Source of the DNA: Streptomyces griseiscabiei
GTDB taxonomy: Bacteria > Actinomycetota > Actinomycetes > Streptomycetales > Streptomycetaceae
Reading direction: 5' to 3'
Length of the DNA stretch: 64,000 nt
NCBI RefSeq assembly: GCF_020010925.1
Contig: NZ_JAGJBZ010000001.1
Span: forward strand, 2,604,001 to 2,668,000
The notes below the pieces were generated by a model that saw only the letters and a list, made by a program, of their open reading frames with translations, had not been told where the DNA came from and ran no database searches. This document shows positions 53,301 through 62,354 of this stretch, piece after piece (within the stretch, counting starts at the first letter, position 1; every line of letters starts with the position of its first letter). The position numbers were made by a program, and so were the translations under genes.

Positions 53301-54041
53301 TCACCGACCCCCGGACACCCTCAACACCGCCCCCGTCGTGTACGAGGCCTCCGCCGACATCAACCACGCGATCGCCGAGGCGATCTCATCCGCACGCCCC
53401 GGCCGCCGCAGCGGCACCGACGCGGCGATCCGGTCCGCACGCTCCGGATCCCCCATCCGCGCGTGGATCTCCGTGTCGATCACCCCGGGCGCCACCGCGT
53501 TGACCCGGATGCCGTCCGGCCCGAGCTCCTTCGCCAGCCCCGTCGTCAGCGTGTCCACCGCGGCCTTGGTCGCCGCGTAGTGGACGTACTCGCCGGGACT
53601 GCCCAGCGTGGCCGCCGCCGAGGACACGTTCACGATGACCCCGCTCCCCGAGGCCGCCATCGCCCGGGCCGCGCGGCGCGAACACAGCAGCACACCGAGG
53701 AGGTTGACCTCCACCACCCGGCGCAGCACCTCCGTGTCGGTGTCCGCCAGCCGCCCGAACGGGCCCGTCACCCCGGCGTTGTTGACCAGCCCCGTCACCG
53801 GGCCGATCCGCTCCACCGCCGTGTCGAACAGCCGGTCCACATCGGCCTCCACCGACGTGTCGGCCCGGACGGTGACACAGCGCGCCCCGTTCGCCCGCGC
53901 ACCGGTGGCGATCCACTCGGCGGCGGCCCCGTCGTTCACGTACCCCACGACCACGTCGTGACCGTCCGCCGCGAGCCGCAGACAGGTGGCGGCACCGATC
54001 CCCCGGCTCCCACCCGTGACCACCGTGACCGGACGTGACAT
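53301..54041 (-). CDS. Short-chain dehydrogenase/reductase (FabG-like)
   Basis: The 246-aa SDR has TGGSRGIG, NNAGVTGPFG, NVSSAAATLG and the YxxxK pair in YAATKAA, followed by GIRVNAVAPGVIDTEIH and the C-terminal TGAVLRVSGGR. ATG 54041 with GGGGAGG upstream. It stands alone between the kinase (convergent) and the expansin (divergent). Probably a 3-oxoacyl or small ketone reductase; substrate not known. A short run of repeated GATAAGACA units lies upstream (54065-54090). Confidence 0.9.
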   Translation of the reverse strand: MSRPVTVVTGGSRGIGAATCLRLAADGHDVVVGYVNDGAAAEWIATGARANGARCVTVRADTSVEADVDRLFDTAVERIGPVTGLVNNAGVTGPFGRLADTDTEVLRRVVEVNLLGVLLCSRRAARAMAASGSGVIVNVSSAAATLGSPGEYVHYAATKAAVDTLTTGLAKELGPDGIRVNAVAPGVIDTEIHARMGDPERADRIAASVPLRRPGRADEIASAIAWLMSAEASYTTGAVLRVSGGR

Positions 54042-54299
54042 CCCAACCTCCCCGACGAACAAGACCGATAAGACAGATAAGACAGATAGGACCAACAAGA
54101 TGAAGTGAGCGAAGAAGACAAAGAAAACGATCGATCATTCTACGATCGCAGCTTCGCCCCCGCCCCCCTTCGAAGGCAACCATTCCGGTCCCGGCGGCAA
54201 CCGATGAATGGCAAGCTCCTTTCACGCGAGCACCACACGCCTCACGCTTTCTCCCGAACCGCGCGAGGAACCGAAGGAATGGAACCGAAGGACTTGAAC

Positions 54300-55274
54300 G
54301 TGGCAGCCCGTTCCCATCGCTCCGCCGCCCGTCGGCCCAGGCGGCGCACCGCCCTCATATCCGTCGCCGCCGTGGCGGCCGCCGGGCTCGCCGCGTCGCT
54401 CGTCATCGCCTTCGGCCCCGGCGGCGACGGCGACACCGAGGCGGCCGGAAAGGTGGGCGGCGCCCCCGTGGCGGCCACGTCCGGGGAAACCTCTCCCTCC
54501 CCCGAGGCGCCGGAGCGGAAGAAGCCCTCCGCGACACCCTCCAAGTCCCCGTCCCCGTCGGCCTCGAAGTCCACCCCGTCGGCGACCGCGACCGCCGAGC
54601 GCACCCGGCCGTCACCCGCCGTCACCCGCCAGGCCGGGTCCGCCTCGGGGCAGTTGGCGGGACGCATCCGGCCCGGGGTCCACCGCGAAGGGATCGCCAC
54701 CTTCTACGACGCCGGGACGGGCGAGGGCGGCGCCTGCTCCTTCGGCCCGAGCGACGACGTCATGACGGCCGCGATGAACACCGCCGACTACGAGGTCGCC
54801 AAGGCGTGCGGGGCCTATGTGCGGGTCCGCGCGGCGGGCGGCGCCGCCGTCACCGTACGCATCACCAACGAGTGCCCGGCACCCTGCGCACCCGGTCAAC
54901 TCGACCTCAGCGCCGAGGCGTTCGCCAAGCTCGCCGCCCCGTCGCGCGGCCAGATCCCGATCACGTGGAGCCTGCTGAGCCCCGGCACGGCCGACCCGCT
55001 GTCGATCCGCTACAAGACCGGATCCAGCCAGTACTGGTGCGGCGTCCAGGTCATCGGCCACCGGAACCCGGTGGCGCGCCTGGAGGTCCGCGAGGGCGGC
55101 GGCTGGGTCCCGCTGCCCCGCACCGAGTACAACTACTTCCTCTCCGAGCAGGGCACCGGCTGCGGCGGCGCGCTCCGGATCACCGACATCTACGGGGAGC
55201 GGCTGACCGTCGAGGGGCTCGCGGTGCGACCGGACGTCGTCCAGCCGACCGGGGTGCAGTTCACGGCCCGCTGA
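54300..55274 (+). CDS. Secreted bacterial expansin-like protein (DPBB + CBM63)
   Basis: The ~324-aa protein has an N-terminal signal helix (TALISVAAVAAAGLAASLVI), a long Ser/Pro/Thr-rich linker, a double-psi beta-barrel (GIATFYDAGTGEGGACSFGP; RITNECPAPCAPGQLDLSAE with the conserved Asp) and a second beta-sandwich (QYWCGVQVIGHRNPVARLEV, YNYFLSEQGTGCGGALRITD). This is the EXLX1/YoaJ arrangement: non-hydrolytic loosening of cellulose or cell-wall networks. GTG 54300 has GAAGGA upstream; ATG 54279 is an alternative. Confidence 0.88.
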   Translation: MAARSHRSAARRPRRRTALISVAAVAAAGLAASLVIAFGPGGDGDTEAAGKVGGAPVAATSGETSPSPEAPERKKPSATPSKSPSPSASKSTPSATATAERTRPSPAVTRQAGSASGQLAGRIRPGVHREGIATFYDAGTGEGGACSFGPSDDVMTAAMNTADYEVAKACGAYVRVRAAGGAAVTVRITNECPAPCAPGQLDLSAEAFAKLAAPSRGQIPITWSLLSPGTADPLSIRYKTGSSQYWCGVQVIGHRNPVARLEVREGGGWVPLPRTEYNYFLSEQGTGCGGALRITDIYGERLTVEGLAVRPDVVQPTGVQFTAR

Positions 55275-55326
55275 CGGCGACTCGCCCGCCCTCCCCGGAG
55301 GGCGGCCCACCGAGCCGATACACGGG

Positions 55327-55947
55327 TCAGCCGCGCAGATGGGCCGGCATGTCGTCCGCGACGGGGTACGGCCGCTCCTCGGGCAGCAGCGCGGTGGCCG
55401 CCGCCGGGTCACCCGCCCGTACGAGGTCGTGGACGGCCCTGGCCAGCGGCGTGACGTCCTCGATGCCGACGATCCACTCGTCCGCGTACCGGGCAGCCGC
55501 CTCGCCCGCCAGCCCCAGCTGCAGGGAGCGGTACGGCAGCGGGGCGAGCCGCAGGTTCCGCTCGGGGTCCCACTGCACCCGAGCGGGCGACCGCCGCAGC
55601 TCCTGCTTCCAGGCCGCCTGGCTCTCGTACAGCTCCGGCACGTAGTGCGAGAGACAGGAATTGCGCAGCGCCCACTCGAAGCCGTCGCGGCTGATCTCGA
55701 CGGCCAGCACGGTCTCCTGGCCCTCCTTCAGGCCCCAGCCGCAGCGGTACATCATCCACAGGAAGGACGGCTTGATCCAGGTCATCCGGTCCCGCTTCCA
55801 CATGGCAGGAAAGCGACCGTGCCGGGCGGCCGGGCCGCCGATCTCCGGGCGGTACGCCTGGTAGACGGTGACCGTCTCGGCGGTATGGCGGGCACGGACA
55901 CGGAACCTGGGCTCGGCCACCACCGAGGGATGCTCGTTCTCACTCAC
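55327..55947 (-). CDS. DUF4291 family protein
   Basis: The 206-aa protein shows TVTVYQAYRPEIGGPAARHG, RFPAMWKRDRMTWIKPSFLW and MMYRCGWGLKEGQETVLAVE, the typical DUF4291 opening (YQAY..RMTWIKPSFLWMMxRxxW). The function of the family is unknown. GTG 55947, divergent from the SnoaL-like gene at 56048 with only 100 bp between. Confidence 0.88.
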   Translation of the reverse strand: MSENEHPSVVAEPRFRVRARHTAETVTVYQAYRPEIGGPAARHGRFPAMWKRDRMTWIKPSFLWMMYRCGWGLKEGQETVLAVEISRDGFEWALRNSCLSHYVPELYESQAAWKQELRRSPARVQWDPERNLRLAPLPYRSLQLGLAGEAAARYADEWIVGIEDVTPLARAVHDLVRAGDPAAATALLPEERPYPVADDMPAHLRG

Positions 55948-56047
55948 CGGACCAGCTTCGATCACGGCGGCGCCGCCGGGCCACCGAATATCGACAGGGG
56001 GCGCACGCCCCTTGGCTTGGCGCGTCCTCTGCCCCAACACTGAGCCG

Positions 56048-56533
56048 ATGACGCAGCGCGTGGAGCTCGCGACCGTGATGGACCGACTCGCCGTCGACGG
56101 CCTGATCACCGAGTACGCGGTGGCGGTGGACGACGGCGACTGGACGGCGTACCGGGACCTGTTCGCACCGGAGGGCCGGGCGGACTACCGCTCGGCGGGC
56201 GGCATCGAGGGTGACGCCGCGCAGGTCGCCGGGTGGCTGGCCCGCAGCATGGAACTCTTCCCGATGAGACAGCACCTGATCGTCAACCGCCGGGTGCGCT
56301 TCGGACAGCTGGACCAGGACACCGGTGACACGGCCCGGGTCCAGGCGGACTACGTCAACCCCATGCGGTTCGCCGGACCCGACGGCGGACCCACCACCCC
56401 CGACTTCATCTGCGGCGGCCGCTACGCCTTCGCCCTGCTCCGCACCCCCGACGGCTGGCGCCTGACCGAGGTGGCGGTCCAGGAGAAATGGCGCCGCGCC
56501 CCCGCGCCCCTCCCCACCCCCCAGCACGGATGA
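56048..56533 (+). CDS. SnoaL-like / NTF2-fold protein
   Basis: The 161-aa protein has the long N-terminal helix and cone of the NTF2 fold (RLAVDGLITEYAVAVDDGDW, RDLFAPEGRADY, MRQHLIVNRRVRFGQLD) typical of SnoaL_4 domains found in polyketide cyclases, dehydratases and small binding proteins. ATG 56048. No catalytic Asp/His pair is certain. Confidence 0.8.
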   Translation: MTQRVELATVMDRLAVDGLITEYAVAVDDGDWTAYRDLFAPEGRADYRSAGGIEGDAAQVAGWLARSMELFPMRQHLIVNRRVRFGQLDQDTGDTARVQADYVNPMRFAGPDGGPTTPDFICGGRYAFALLRTPDGWRLTEVAVQEKWRRAPAPLPTPQHG

Positions 56534-56761
56534 CCCGCCTGGCCGACCACCCGGACGGCCCAAGGCCTCGGACGGTGAGGCACTCCCACGGGAGACCCGT
56601 ACGGGCCGGCCCGCCCGCACGGGCGGTGCGCGTGCGGGAGAACCGGCCCGAAGCCCCGCGGCGGCGAACCCGCACCCCCACCCGCGCGCCCCACGCCCCC
56701 TGTCGGAGATCGTCCCCGGCGCGCACACTGGAAGGACTCACGCTGGGGAGGGAGGCGCTGT

Positions 56762-58330
56762 ATGAGGACGCCGGACCGGTTCTCCTCCCCGTGGCGGCGA
56801 AGGGCGGCCGTCGTCCTGGCCGGCGCACTGCCCGTGCTCGCGTTCCCCGCCCCGGGCCTGTGGTGGTTCGCGTACGCGGCGCTGGTGCCGTGGATGCTGC
56901 TGATCCGCGGCGCCCCGACCGGCCGCCGGGCGCTGTACGACGGCTGGCTCGGCGGCTTCGCCTTCATGCTGGCCATGCACCACTGGCTGCTGCCCAACCT
57001 CCATGTGTTCACCTTCGTCATCGCCGGCCTGCTGGGCGCGCTGTGGGCGCCCTGGGCCTGGCTGGTGCGCCGGTTCCTGGCCGGGACGCCCGCACCGGGC
57101 CGCGTCGCCGCCGCCCTGCTGGTCGTGCCGTCGGGCTGGCTCCTGATCGAACTCGTCCGCTCCTGGCAGGGGCTCGGTGGTCCGTGGGGCCTGCTGGGGT
57201 CCAGCCAGTGGCAGGTGGAGCCCGCGCTGCGGCTGGCCTCGGTCGGCGGCGTCTGGCTCCTCAGCTTCCTGGTGGTGGCCGTCAACGTCGCGGTCACGGC
57301 GATGGTCGCGGTACGCCGTTCCCGGGCGCCGGCGCTGGCCGGTCTCGTCGCGGCGGCCCTCGCGACCTCGGCGGTGTGGCTGTGGGCGCCGCGCCCCGAC
57401 GTCGAGGGCGAGGCGCGGGTGGCCGTCGTCCAGCCCGGCGTCACCGACGGCCCCGACAACCGGTTCGCCCGTGAGGAGGCGCTCACCCGGCGGCTCGCCG
57501 GGCAGGACCTCGATCTGATCGTGTGGGGCGAGAGCAGCGTCGGCCACGACCTCGCCGACCGCCCCGACCTCTCCGACCGGATCGCCGCGCTGGCCCGTGA
57601 GACGGACACGAACATCCTGGTGAACGTGGACGCCCGCCGCTCGGACCGTCCCGGCATCTACAAGAGTTCCGTCCTGGTCGGCCCGGACGGTCCCACCGGC
57701 GACCGGTACGACAAGATGCGTCTCGTCCCGTTCGGCGAGTACATCCCGATGCGCTCCCTGCTCGGCTGGGCCACCTCGGTCGGCGAGGCGGCCGGTGAGG
57801 ACCGTCGGCGCGGTACCGAGCAGGTGGTGTTCGACTCCGGGAAGGGGCTGCGGATCGGCCCCATGGTCTGCTTCGAGTCCGCGTTCCCCGACATGAGCCG
57901 CCGTCTCGCCGCGGACGGCGCCGAGTTGCTGCTCGCGCAGTCGGCGACCTCGACGTTCCAGCAGAGCTGGGCCCCGGAACAGCACGCCTCGCTGGCCGCG
58001 TTGCGGGCCGCCGAGACCGGCCGTCCGATGGTGCACGCGACACTCACCGGTGTCTCGGCGGTGTACGGCCCGGACGGCGAGCGCGTCGGCTCATGGCTGG
58101 GCACGGACGAGAGCACGACGGCGGTGTACGAGGTGCCGCTGGCCAGGGGGACCACGGCGTACGTCCGCTTCGGCGACTGGCCGGTGCACGCGGCGCTGCT
58201 GGTCCTGGTCGGGTGGGGCGCCTTCGAGGGCGTACGGGCCGTGCGGCGGCGTACGAGCCCTGAGCCGCCCGGCGCTCACACGGCGGACCGCTCCTCCACC
58301 GACCGGACCACCCGCTCGCACAGTTCATGA
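56762..58330 (+). CDS. lnt: Apolipoprotein N-acyltransferase
   Basis: The 522-aa membrane enzyme has an N-terminal block of ~6 TM helices (VVLAGALPVLAFPAPGLWWF, LLVVPSGWLLIELVRSWQGL) and a C-terminal nitrilase-like domain with the triad: Glu in LIVWGESSVG, Lys in YDKMRLVPFGEYIPM and Cys in PMVCFESAFPD. It adds the third acyl chain to lipoproteins in the membrane. Length is normal. ATG 56762. Its last 55 bp overlap the 3' end of the convergent oxidoreductase gene. Confidence 0.92.
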   Translation: MRTPDRFSSPWRRRAAVVLAGALPVLAFPAPGLWWFAYAALVPWMLLIRGAPTGRRALYDGWLGGFAFMLAMHHWLLPNLHVFTFVIAGLLGALWAPWAWLVRRFLAGTPAPGRVAAALLVVPSGWLLIELVRSWQGLGGPWGLLGSSQWQVEPALRLASVGGVWLLSFLVVAVNVAVTAMVAVRRSRAPALAGLVAAALATSAVWLWAPRPDVEGEARVAVVQPGVTDGPDNRFAREEALTRRLAGQDLDLIVWGESSVGHDLADRPDLSDRIAALARETDTNILVNVDARRSDRPGIYKSSVLVGPDGPTGDRYDKMRLVPFGEYIPMRSLLGWATSVGEAAGEDRRRGTEQVVFDSGKGLRIGPMVCFESAFPDMSRRLAADGAELLLAQSATSTFQQSWAPEQHASLAALRAAETGRPMVHATLTGVSAVYGPDGERVGSWLGTDESTTAVYEVPLARGTTAYVRFGDWPVHAALLVLVGWGAFEGVRAVRRRTSPEPPGAHTADRSSTDRTTRSHSS

Positions 58331-59184
58331 GTCGCCAGCGCGTCCCGCGCGTCGGGCACCTTGCCCGCGCGGACCGCGTCGAGGAAGGCGAGGACGGCCT
58401 GTTCGATACCGCGCTGCCGGGCCACCGGCACCCAGTCGCCGCGCCGCCTCGTGGACGGCTGCCCCTTGTGGTCGACGACCTCCGCGAGGTTCACGACCTG
58501 CCGCTTGGTGTCCTGCCCCGAGACCTCCAGGATCTCCTCGGCCGAGCCGCTGAGCCGGTTCATGACACCGAGCGCGGTGAACCCGTCGCCGGACAGCTGC
58601 AGCACGACGTGGTGCAGCAGCCCGTCCTCGGTCCGGGCCCGCACGGTGACGTCCTCGATCTCGCCCGGCACCAGGAACCGCAGCGTGTCGACGACATGGA
58701 TGAAGTCGTCCAGGATCATCGTGCGCGGCAGTTCGGGCAGACCGATGCGGTTCTTCTGCATGAGGATCAGCTCGCGCGGATGATCGGCGCACTGCGCGTA
58801 CCCGGGCGCGTACCGGCGGTTGAAGCCCACGGCGAGCCCGACGTTGCGCTCCTCCGCGAGCCGCACGAGCCGTTCCGAGTCGGCGAGTTCGTAGGCGAGC
58901 GGCTTGTCGACGTAGGTGGGGACGCCCGCCTCCAGCAGCCGCGCGACGATCTCCGGGTGGGCCCCGGTCGGCGCGTGCACGAAGGCCGCGTCGAGGCCCT
59001 CGGCGAGCAGCGCGTCGAGGTCGGCGTGCCGCTGCCCCGGCGGCAGCCGGAGGCCGTCGGCGACCCGGGCGAGGGTGGCGGGTGTCCGTGTCTGCAGATG
59101 GAGTTCGAGCCCCGGCCTGGTGCCGAGCACCGGCAGATACGCCTTCTGCGCGATGTCGCCGAGCCCGATGCAGCCGACCTTCAC
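58276..59184 (-). CDS. Gfo/Idh/MocA-family oxidoreductase
   Basis: The 302-aa protein starts VKVGCIGLGDIAQKAYLPVL (Rossmann), has FVHAPTGAHPEIVARLLEAG and the EK-type motif as VDKPLAYELADS (Lys conserved, Glu replaced by Asp), and the C-terminal domain. GTG 59184 follows GGGAG. Divergent from the DUF664 gene across a triple 21-bp repeat, and its 3' end overlaps the lnt gene on the other strand. Confidence 0.86.
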   Translation of the reverse strand: MKVGCIGLGDIAQKAYLPVLGTRPGLELHLQTRTPATLARVADGLRLPPGQRHADLDALLAEGLDAAFVHAPTGAHPEIVARLLEAGVPTYVDKPLAYELADSERLVRLAEERNVGLAVGFNRRYAPGYAQCADHPRELILMQKNRIGLPELPRTMILDDFIHVVDTLRFLVPGEIEDVTVRARTEDGLLHHVVLQLSGDGFTALGVMNRLSGSAEEILEVSGQDTKRQVVNLAEVVDHKGQPSTRRRGDWVPVARQRGIEQAVLAFLDAVRAGKVPDARDALATHELCERVVRSVEERSAV

Positions 59185-59214
59185 AGGGGTCTCCCGTCCA
59201 CAGTGGTCCACGGT

Positions 59215-59277
59215 GTGCCGTCGTAGTGCGACGTCGTGCCGTCGTAGTGCGACGTCGTGCCGTCGTAGTGCGACATA
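59215..59277. repeat. Three tandem 21-bp repeats in a divergent promoter
   Basis: GTGCCGTCGTAGTGCGACGTC occurs at 59215-59235 and 59236-59256 exactly, and at 59257-59277 with a changed last three bases; a degenerate fourth starts at 59278. Each unit holds the inverted repeat GTCG-TAGTG-CGAC. At 21 bp, two helix turns, the units would lie on one face of the DNA, as for a multimeric regulator. Confidence 0.8.
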
Positions 59278-59330
59278 GCGCCGTCGATATGCCTCGTCGG
59301 CAGCATACGGGGGCTGCGAGGATGGCCGGC

Positions 59331-59843
59331 ATGACCATCCCACGCACCGAACCCTCCGTCACTGCCGACGAACGGACCATGCTCGAAGGCTGGCTCGGCT
59401 ACCACCGCGAGACGCTGGCGCTCAAGTGCGCCGGCCTGGACGACGCCCGGCTGCGGACCGCGTCGGTGCCGCCCTCGGAGCTGTCCCTGCTCGGGCTCGT
59501 ACGGCACATGGCCGAGGTGGAGCGCATCTGGTTCCGCAAGGTGCTGGTGGACGACGACCAGGGGCCGATCTACTTCAGCGAGGCCGACCCGGACGGGGAG
59601 TTCCACCTGACCGAGGCGGACACCTGGCAGGAGGCGTACGGCACCTGGCAGGCCGAGATCGGGGTGGCCCGGCGCAACGCGGAGGGGTTCGCCCTGGACG
59701 ACGTCGCCAAGGCCGCGCACCGGCGGTCGGGCGAGACACCGAGCCTGCGGTGGATCTACACCCACATGATCGAGGAGTACGCGCGGCACAACGGGCACGC
59801 CGACCTGATCCGTGAGCGTATCGACGGGGCCACCGGGGACTGA
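59331..59843 (+). CDS. DUF664 / DinB-fold protein
   Basis: The 170-aa four-helix bundle has the metal-binding His positions of the DinB/YfiT family: RHMAEVERIWF in helix 2 and THMIEEYARHNGHADLIRE near the end (HxxxH). DUF664 members are thought to be metal-dependent, often bacillithiol- or mycothiol-linked, transferases. ATG 59331 preceded by GAGGAT; ATG 59322 is possible. Divergent from the Gfo/Idh/MocA gene. Confidence 0.88.
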   Translation: MTIPRTEPSVTADERTMLEGWLGYHRETLALKCAGLDDARLRTASVPPSELSLLGLVRHMAEVERIWFRKVLVDDDQGPIYFSEADPDGEFHLTEADTWQEAYGTWQAEIGVARRNAEGFALDDVAKAAHRRSGETPSLRWIYTHMIEEYARHNGHADLIRERIDGATGD

Positions 59844-59971
59844 GGGACCAGGGGCGGACGGGTGCCGAGCGGGGCGCGCGGCGTCGCAGTGGGTCCCGGG
59901 CGTCACCCGTGTGGGGGCATCCTCCGCCTGCCCCCTCCCCAAAGCGGCCCGGACACAGCAGAGTTGCGCGC

Positions 59972-60484
59972 GTGCATCGACCGACCACCACCGCAACGCT
60001 CCTGGTCACCGTGGCCGTCTCGGCCCTCACCGGCTGCGTGACCGCGCAACACCCGCCCCCGCAGGAGACGTCCCCCGTCCCGTCCCGGCCGTCCGAGCCC
60101 CGCCCGGACGGGACCACCCGGACCCAGATCGTGGAGGCGCCGGCCCGCGAGGCCCTGGAACTGATCGGCCCGCCCCGGGAATCCGCCCCGAGCGCGTCCG
60201 CGAAGCCGCGCCCGGCCGCGCCGACGGCCTCCGCCGCCACCGCGCCCACCCCCACACCCACCGCGCCCCCACCCCCGCCGCCCCGGAACGAGCGCCGGCA
60301 ACCCCCCGAGCGGCACGGCCCGCCGCCCGTCGCCCGGCCCGACGTCGAGATCCCGCCCCTCCCCAGGACCGTCCCGTCGGCGCCCCCGAAGAACTCCGAC
60401 GTCTGCGCCCTCGGCCACCGGTACGGCGGCTGGGGCAAGGACACCCCACAGGCCGCCATCTGCAAGGACGTGTACGGCCGTTGA
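59972..60484 (+). CDS. Small Pro-rich lipoprotein
   Basis: The 170-aa product has a lipoprotein signal (TLLVTVAVSALTGCVT; lipobox LTGC, Cys as mature residue 1), a long disordered Pro/Ala/Thr-rich stretch that would span the cell wall, and a short conserved-looking end PKNSDVCALGHRYGGWGKDT, then PQAAICKDVYGR with two Cys. GTG 59972. Streptomyces genomes have many such small lipoproteins; function unknown. Confidence 0.78.
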   Translation: MHRPTTTATLLVTVAVSALTGCVTAQHPPPQETSPVPSRPSEPRPDGTTRTQIVEAPAREALELIGPPRESAPSASAKPRPAAPTASAATAPTPTPTAPPPPPPRNERRQPPERHGPPPVARPDVEIPPLPRTVPSAPPKNSDVCALGHRYGGWGKDTPQAAICKDVYGR

Positions 60485-60517
60485 GCCGCCCGCCGCCCCG
60501 GGCCCCTCGGCGCCAGG

Positions 60518-60760
60518 GCGTGTCCGCAAAGTCCCGCCGTCCGCCCGGAGGGCGGGCCCCGCGGCGTCGTGGGGGTACCTCCCGGTCGAGCGAAGCCGAG
60601 ACTGGGGGAGCGTGCTCTCGGCGTGCCGGGCGCAAGCCCTCGTACTGGATCTACTTGGGATTTCGCCCGGTGCGGCGGTGGGGGCCCTCCCGCTCGGGCG
60701 CAGCCGAGAGTGGGGGAGCGTGCCAGATGCCGCGGGGCAGGCGGGACTCTGCGGACACGA
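60518..60760. repeat. ~243-bp repeat element with 21-bp inverted ends (MITE-like)
   Basis: GCGTGTCCGCAAAGTCCCGCC on the left and, read inward from the right, TCGTGTCCGCAGAGTCCCGCC match at 19 of 21. Inside are two copies of a GGGGG-CTCCCG-CGAGCG-AAGCCGAGA-TGGGGGAGCGTG unit (60570-60613 and 60686-60722). Repeats of this wording occur in many Streptomyces intergenic regions (from memory). It separates the lipoprotein and TPR genes and may also terminate both. Confidence 0.65.
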
Positions 60761-60761
60761 C

Positions 60762-61367
60762 CTAGGGCCGCTGCCGCGGCGGCCCCGGCGTCTCCCCTCC
60801 GGCGGGGCCCTCCTCGTCGAGCCGGGCCTCCAGACGGGCCAGGGCGGCGCGGACACCGTCGCCGTGGGCGTCGGCCCCCAGCGCGGCCAGCGCGCCCCGG
60901 GCCAGCCGCAGATGGCTGCGGGCCGCTTCGTGGCGGCCCAGCCCGGCGTAGTCGACGGCGAGGTTGAGGTGGAGCGAGGGGTAGAAGGCCCGTACCGCGA
61001 GGTCGTCCTCGTGTTCCGTGGGCCGCGTGGCGGGCGGCCTGGTGGGCCGGCCCGCCATCCGGCCGTCGGCCGGCTCCCCGGACCTGTCCTCGGCCGGCTC
61101 CCCGCACGGGCGGCCGGAGAGTTCGTCGGCCGCCGACAACGCCCTGAGGTCCCAGGCCAGTTCGCTGTCCGGGTCGTCCTGGGTGTCGGCCAGATAGTGC
61201 GCCAGTGTGCAGCGGTGGAGCGGAGCGCCGTCGTCGCCGATCTCCGCCCACAGCTGCCGGAGCCGGTCCCGGGCCTCCTCGCGGTCACCGCCGTGGTGCA
61301 GCATGACCGCCTGCCCGATCCGGGTCATCACGGCGTCCGGTGCCACCTGCTCCTGTCGCTCCACCAC
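60762..61367 (-). CDS. TPR-type helical protein
   Basis: The 201-aa protein consists of helical repeats (AVMLHHGGDREEARDRLRQL, HLNLAVDYAGLGRHEAARSH, then LRLARGALAALG) separated by a Pro/Arg-rich, probably inserted linker (~95-125). It resembles tetratricopeptide-repeat proteins that mediate protein contacts; no enzymatic motif. ATG 61367. On the same strand as ung, 170 bp behind it. Confidence 0.75.
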   Translation of the reverse strand: MVERQEQVAPDAVMTRIGQAVMLHHGGDREEARDRLRQLWAEIGDDGAPLHRCTLAHYLADTQDDPDSELAWDLRALSAADELSGRPCGEPAEDRSGEPADGRMAGRPTRPPATRPTEHEDDLAVRAFYPSLHLNLAVDYAGLGRHEAARSHLRLARGALAALGADAHGDGVRAALARLEARLDEEGPAGGETPGPPRQRP

Positions 61368-61538
61368 CGCGTCCTCCGCACTCCTCGCCCCTGTCCCGCC
61401 TGTCCCTCCCGACGCTAACGGCAGGCACCGGCAATCCCGGTCAGGCCGCTCCGTACGGCCGACGGGGCGCCCCGGGTCGGGGGCCCGCTGCGGGGCGGAC
61501 CGGAGGGAAAGGCGGACGGGGGTGGCGGTGTACGCGGG

Positions 61539-62222
61539 TCAGCCGAGGTCGGGGATCGTCCAGTCGATCGCCTCGTGCCCCTGGCGGGCGACAGCCTCGT
61601 TGATCTGCGTGAAGGGCTGCGAGCCGAAGAACTTCTTGGCCGACAGCGGCGAGGGGTGCGCGCCCTTGACCACGATGTGGCGCTCCTCGTCGATCAGCGG
61701 GAGCTTCTTCTGCGCGTAGTTGCCCCACAGCACGAAGACCGCCGGGTCGGGCCGGTCGGCGACGGCGCGGATCACGGCGTCGGTGAACTTCTCCCAGCCC
61801 TTGCCCTTGTGCGAGTTGGCCTCGCCGGAGCGGACCGTGAGCACCGCGTTGAGCAGCAGCACGCCCTGCTGGGCCCACGGCATCAGATAGCCGTTGTCCG
61901 GGATCGGGGTGCCCAGCTCCGCCTGCATCTCCTTGTAGATGTTCCGCAGCGAGGGCGGGGTCTTCACTCCCGGCCGCACGGAGAAGCACAGGCCGTGCCC
62001 CTGGCCCTCGCCGTGGTACGGGTCCTGGCCGAGGACGAGCACCTTGACGCTCTCGTACGGTGTGGCGTCCAGCGCGGCGAAGACCTGCTCACGCGGAGGG
62101 TAGACGGGACCCTTGGCGCGCTCCTCCTCGACGAACTCGGTGAGTTCCTTGAAGTAGGGCTGCTGAAGCTCGTCCCCCAGGACCCCGCGCCAGGACTCGG
62201 GCAGCATGGCGATGTCGGTCAC
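61539..62222 (-). CDS. ung: Uracil-DNA glycosylase
   Basis: The 227-aa protein has the family's signatures: VLVLGQDPYHGEGQGHGLCF with the water-activating Asp, KTPPSLRNIYKEM, LLLNAVLTVRSGEANSHKGK, VLWGNYAQKK, and the HPSPLSAKKFFG loop with the catalytic His and the Leu/Ser intercalation loop. It removes uracil from DNA in base excision repair. GTG 62222 with GGAGGAAG upstream. Confidence 0.96.
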   Translation of the reverse strand: MTDIAMLPESWRGVLGDELQQPYFKELTEFVEEERAKGPVYPPREQVFAALDATPYESVKVLVLGQDPYHGEGQGHGLCFSVRPGVKTPPSLRNIYKEMQAELGTPIPDNGYLMPWAQQGVLLLNAVLTVRSGEANSHKGKGWEKFTDAVIRAVADRPDPAVFVLWGNYAQKKLPLIDEERHIVVKGAHPSPLSAKKFFGSQPFTQINEAVARQGHEAIDWTIPDLG

Positions 62223-62354
62223 GTCAACTTCCTCCGGTGTGCGCTCACTTCACGGCCGCGCAGCACGCGGCCATGGGCAGTCGCGCGGAGCGCGACCGCC
62301 TTCAGAGCACAGAACCTACAGCCGCCCACTGACAACGGGGCCGGGCCCCCGGAA

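Noticed and set aside
59215..59290. 21-bp tandem repeats as a CRISPR array
   Set aside because: Units are directly abutting without spacers and no cas gene is present.
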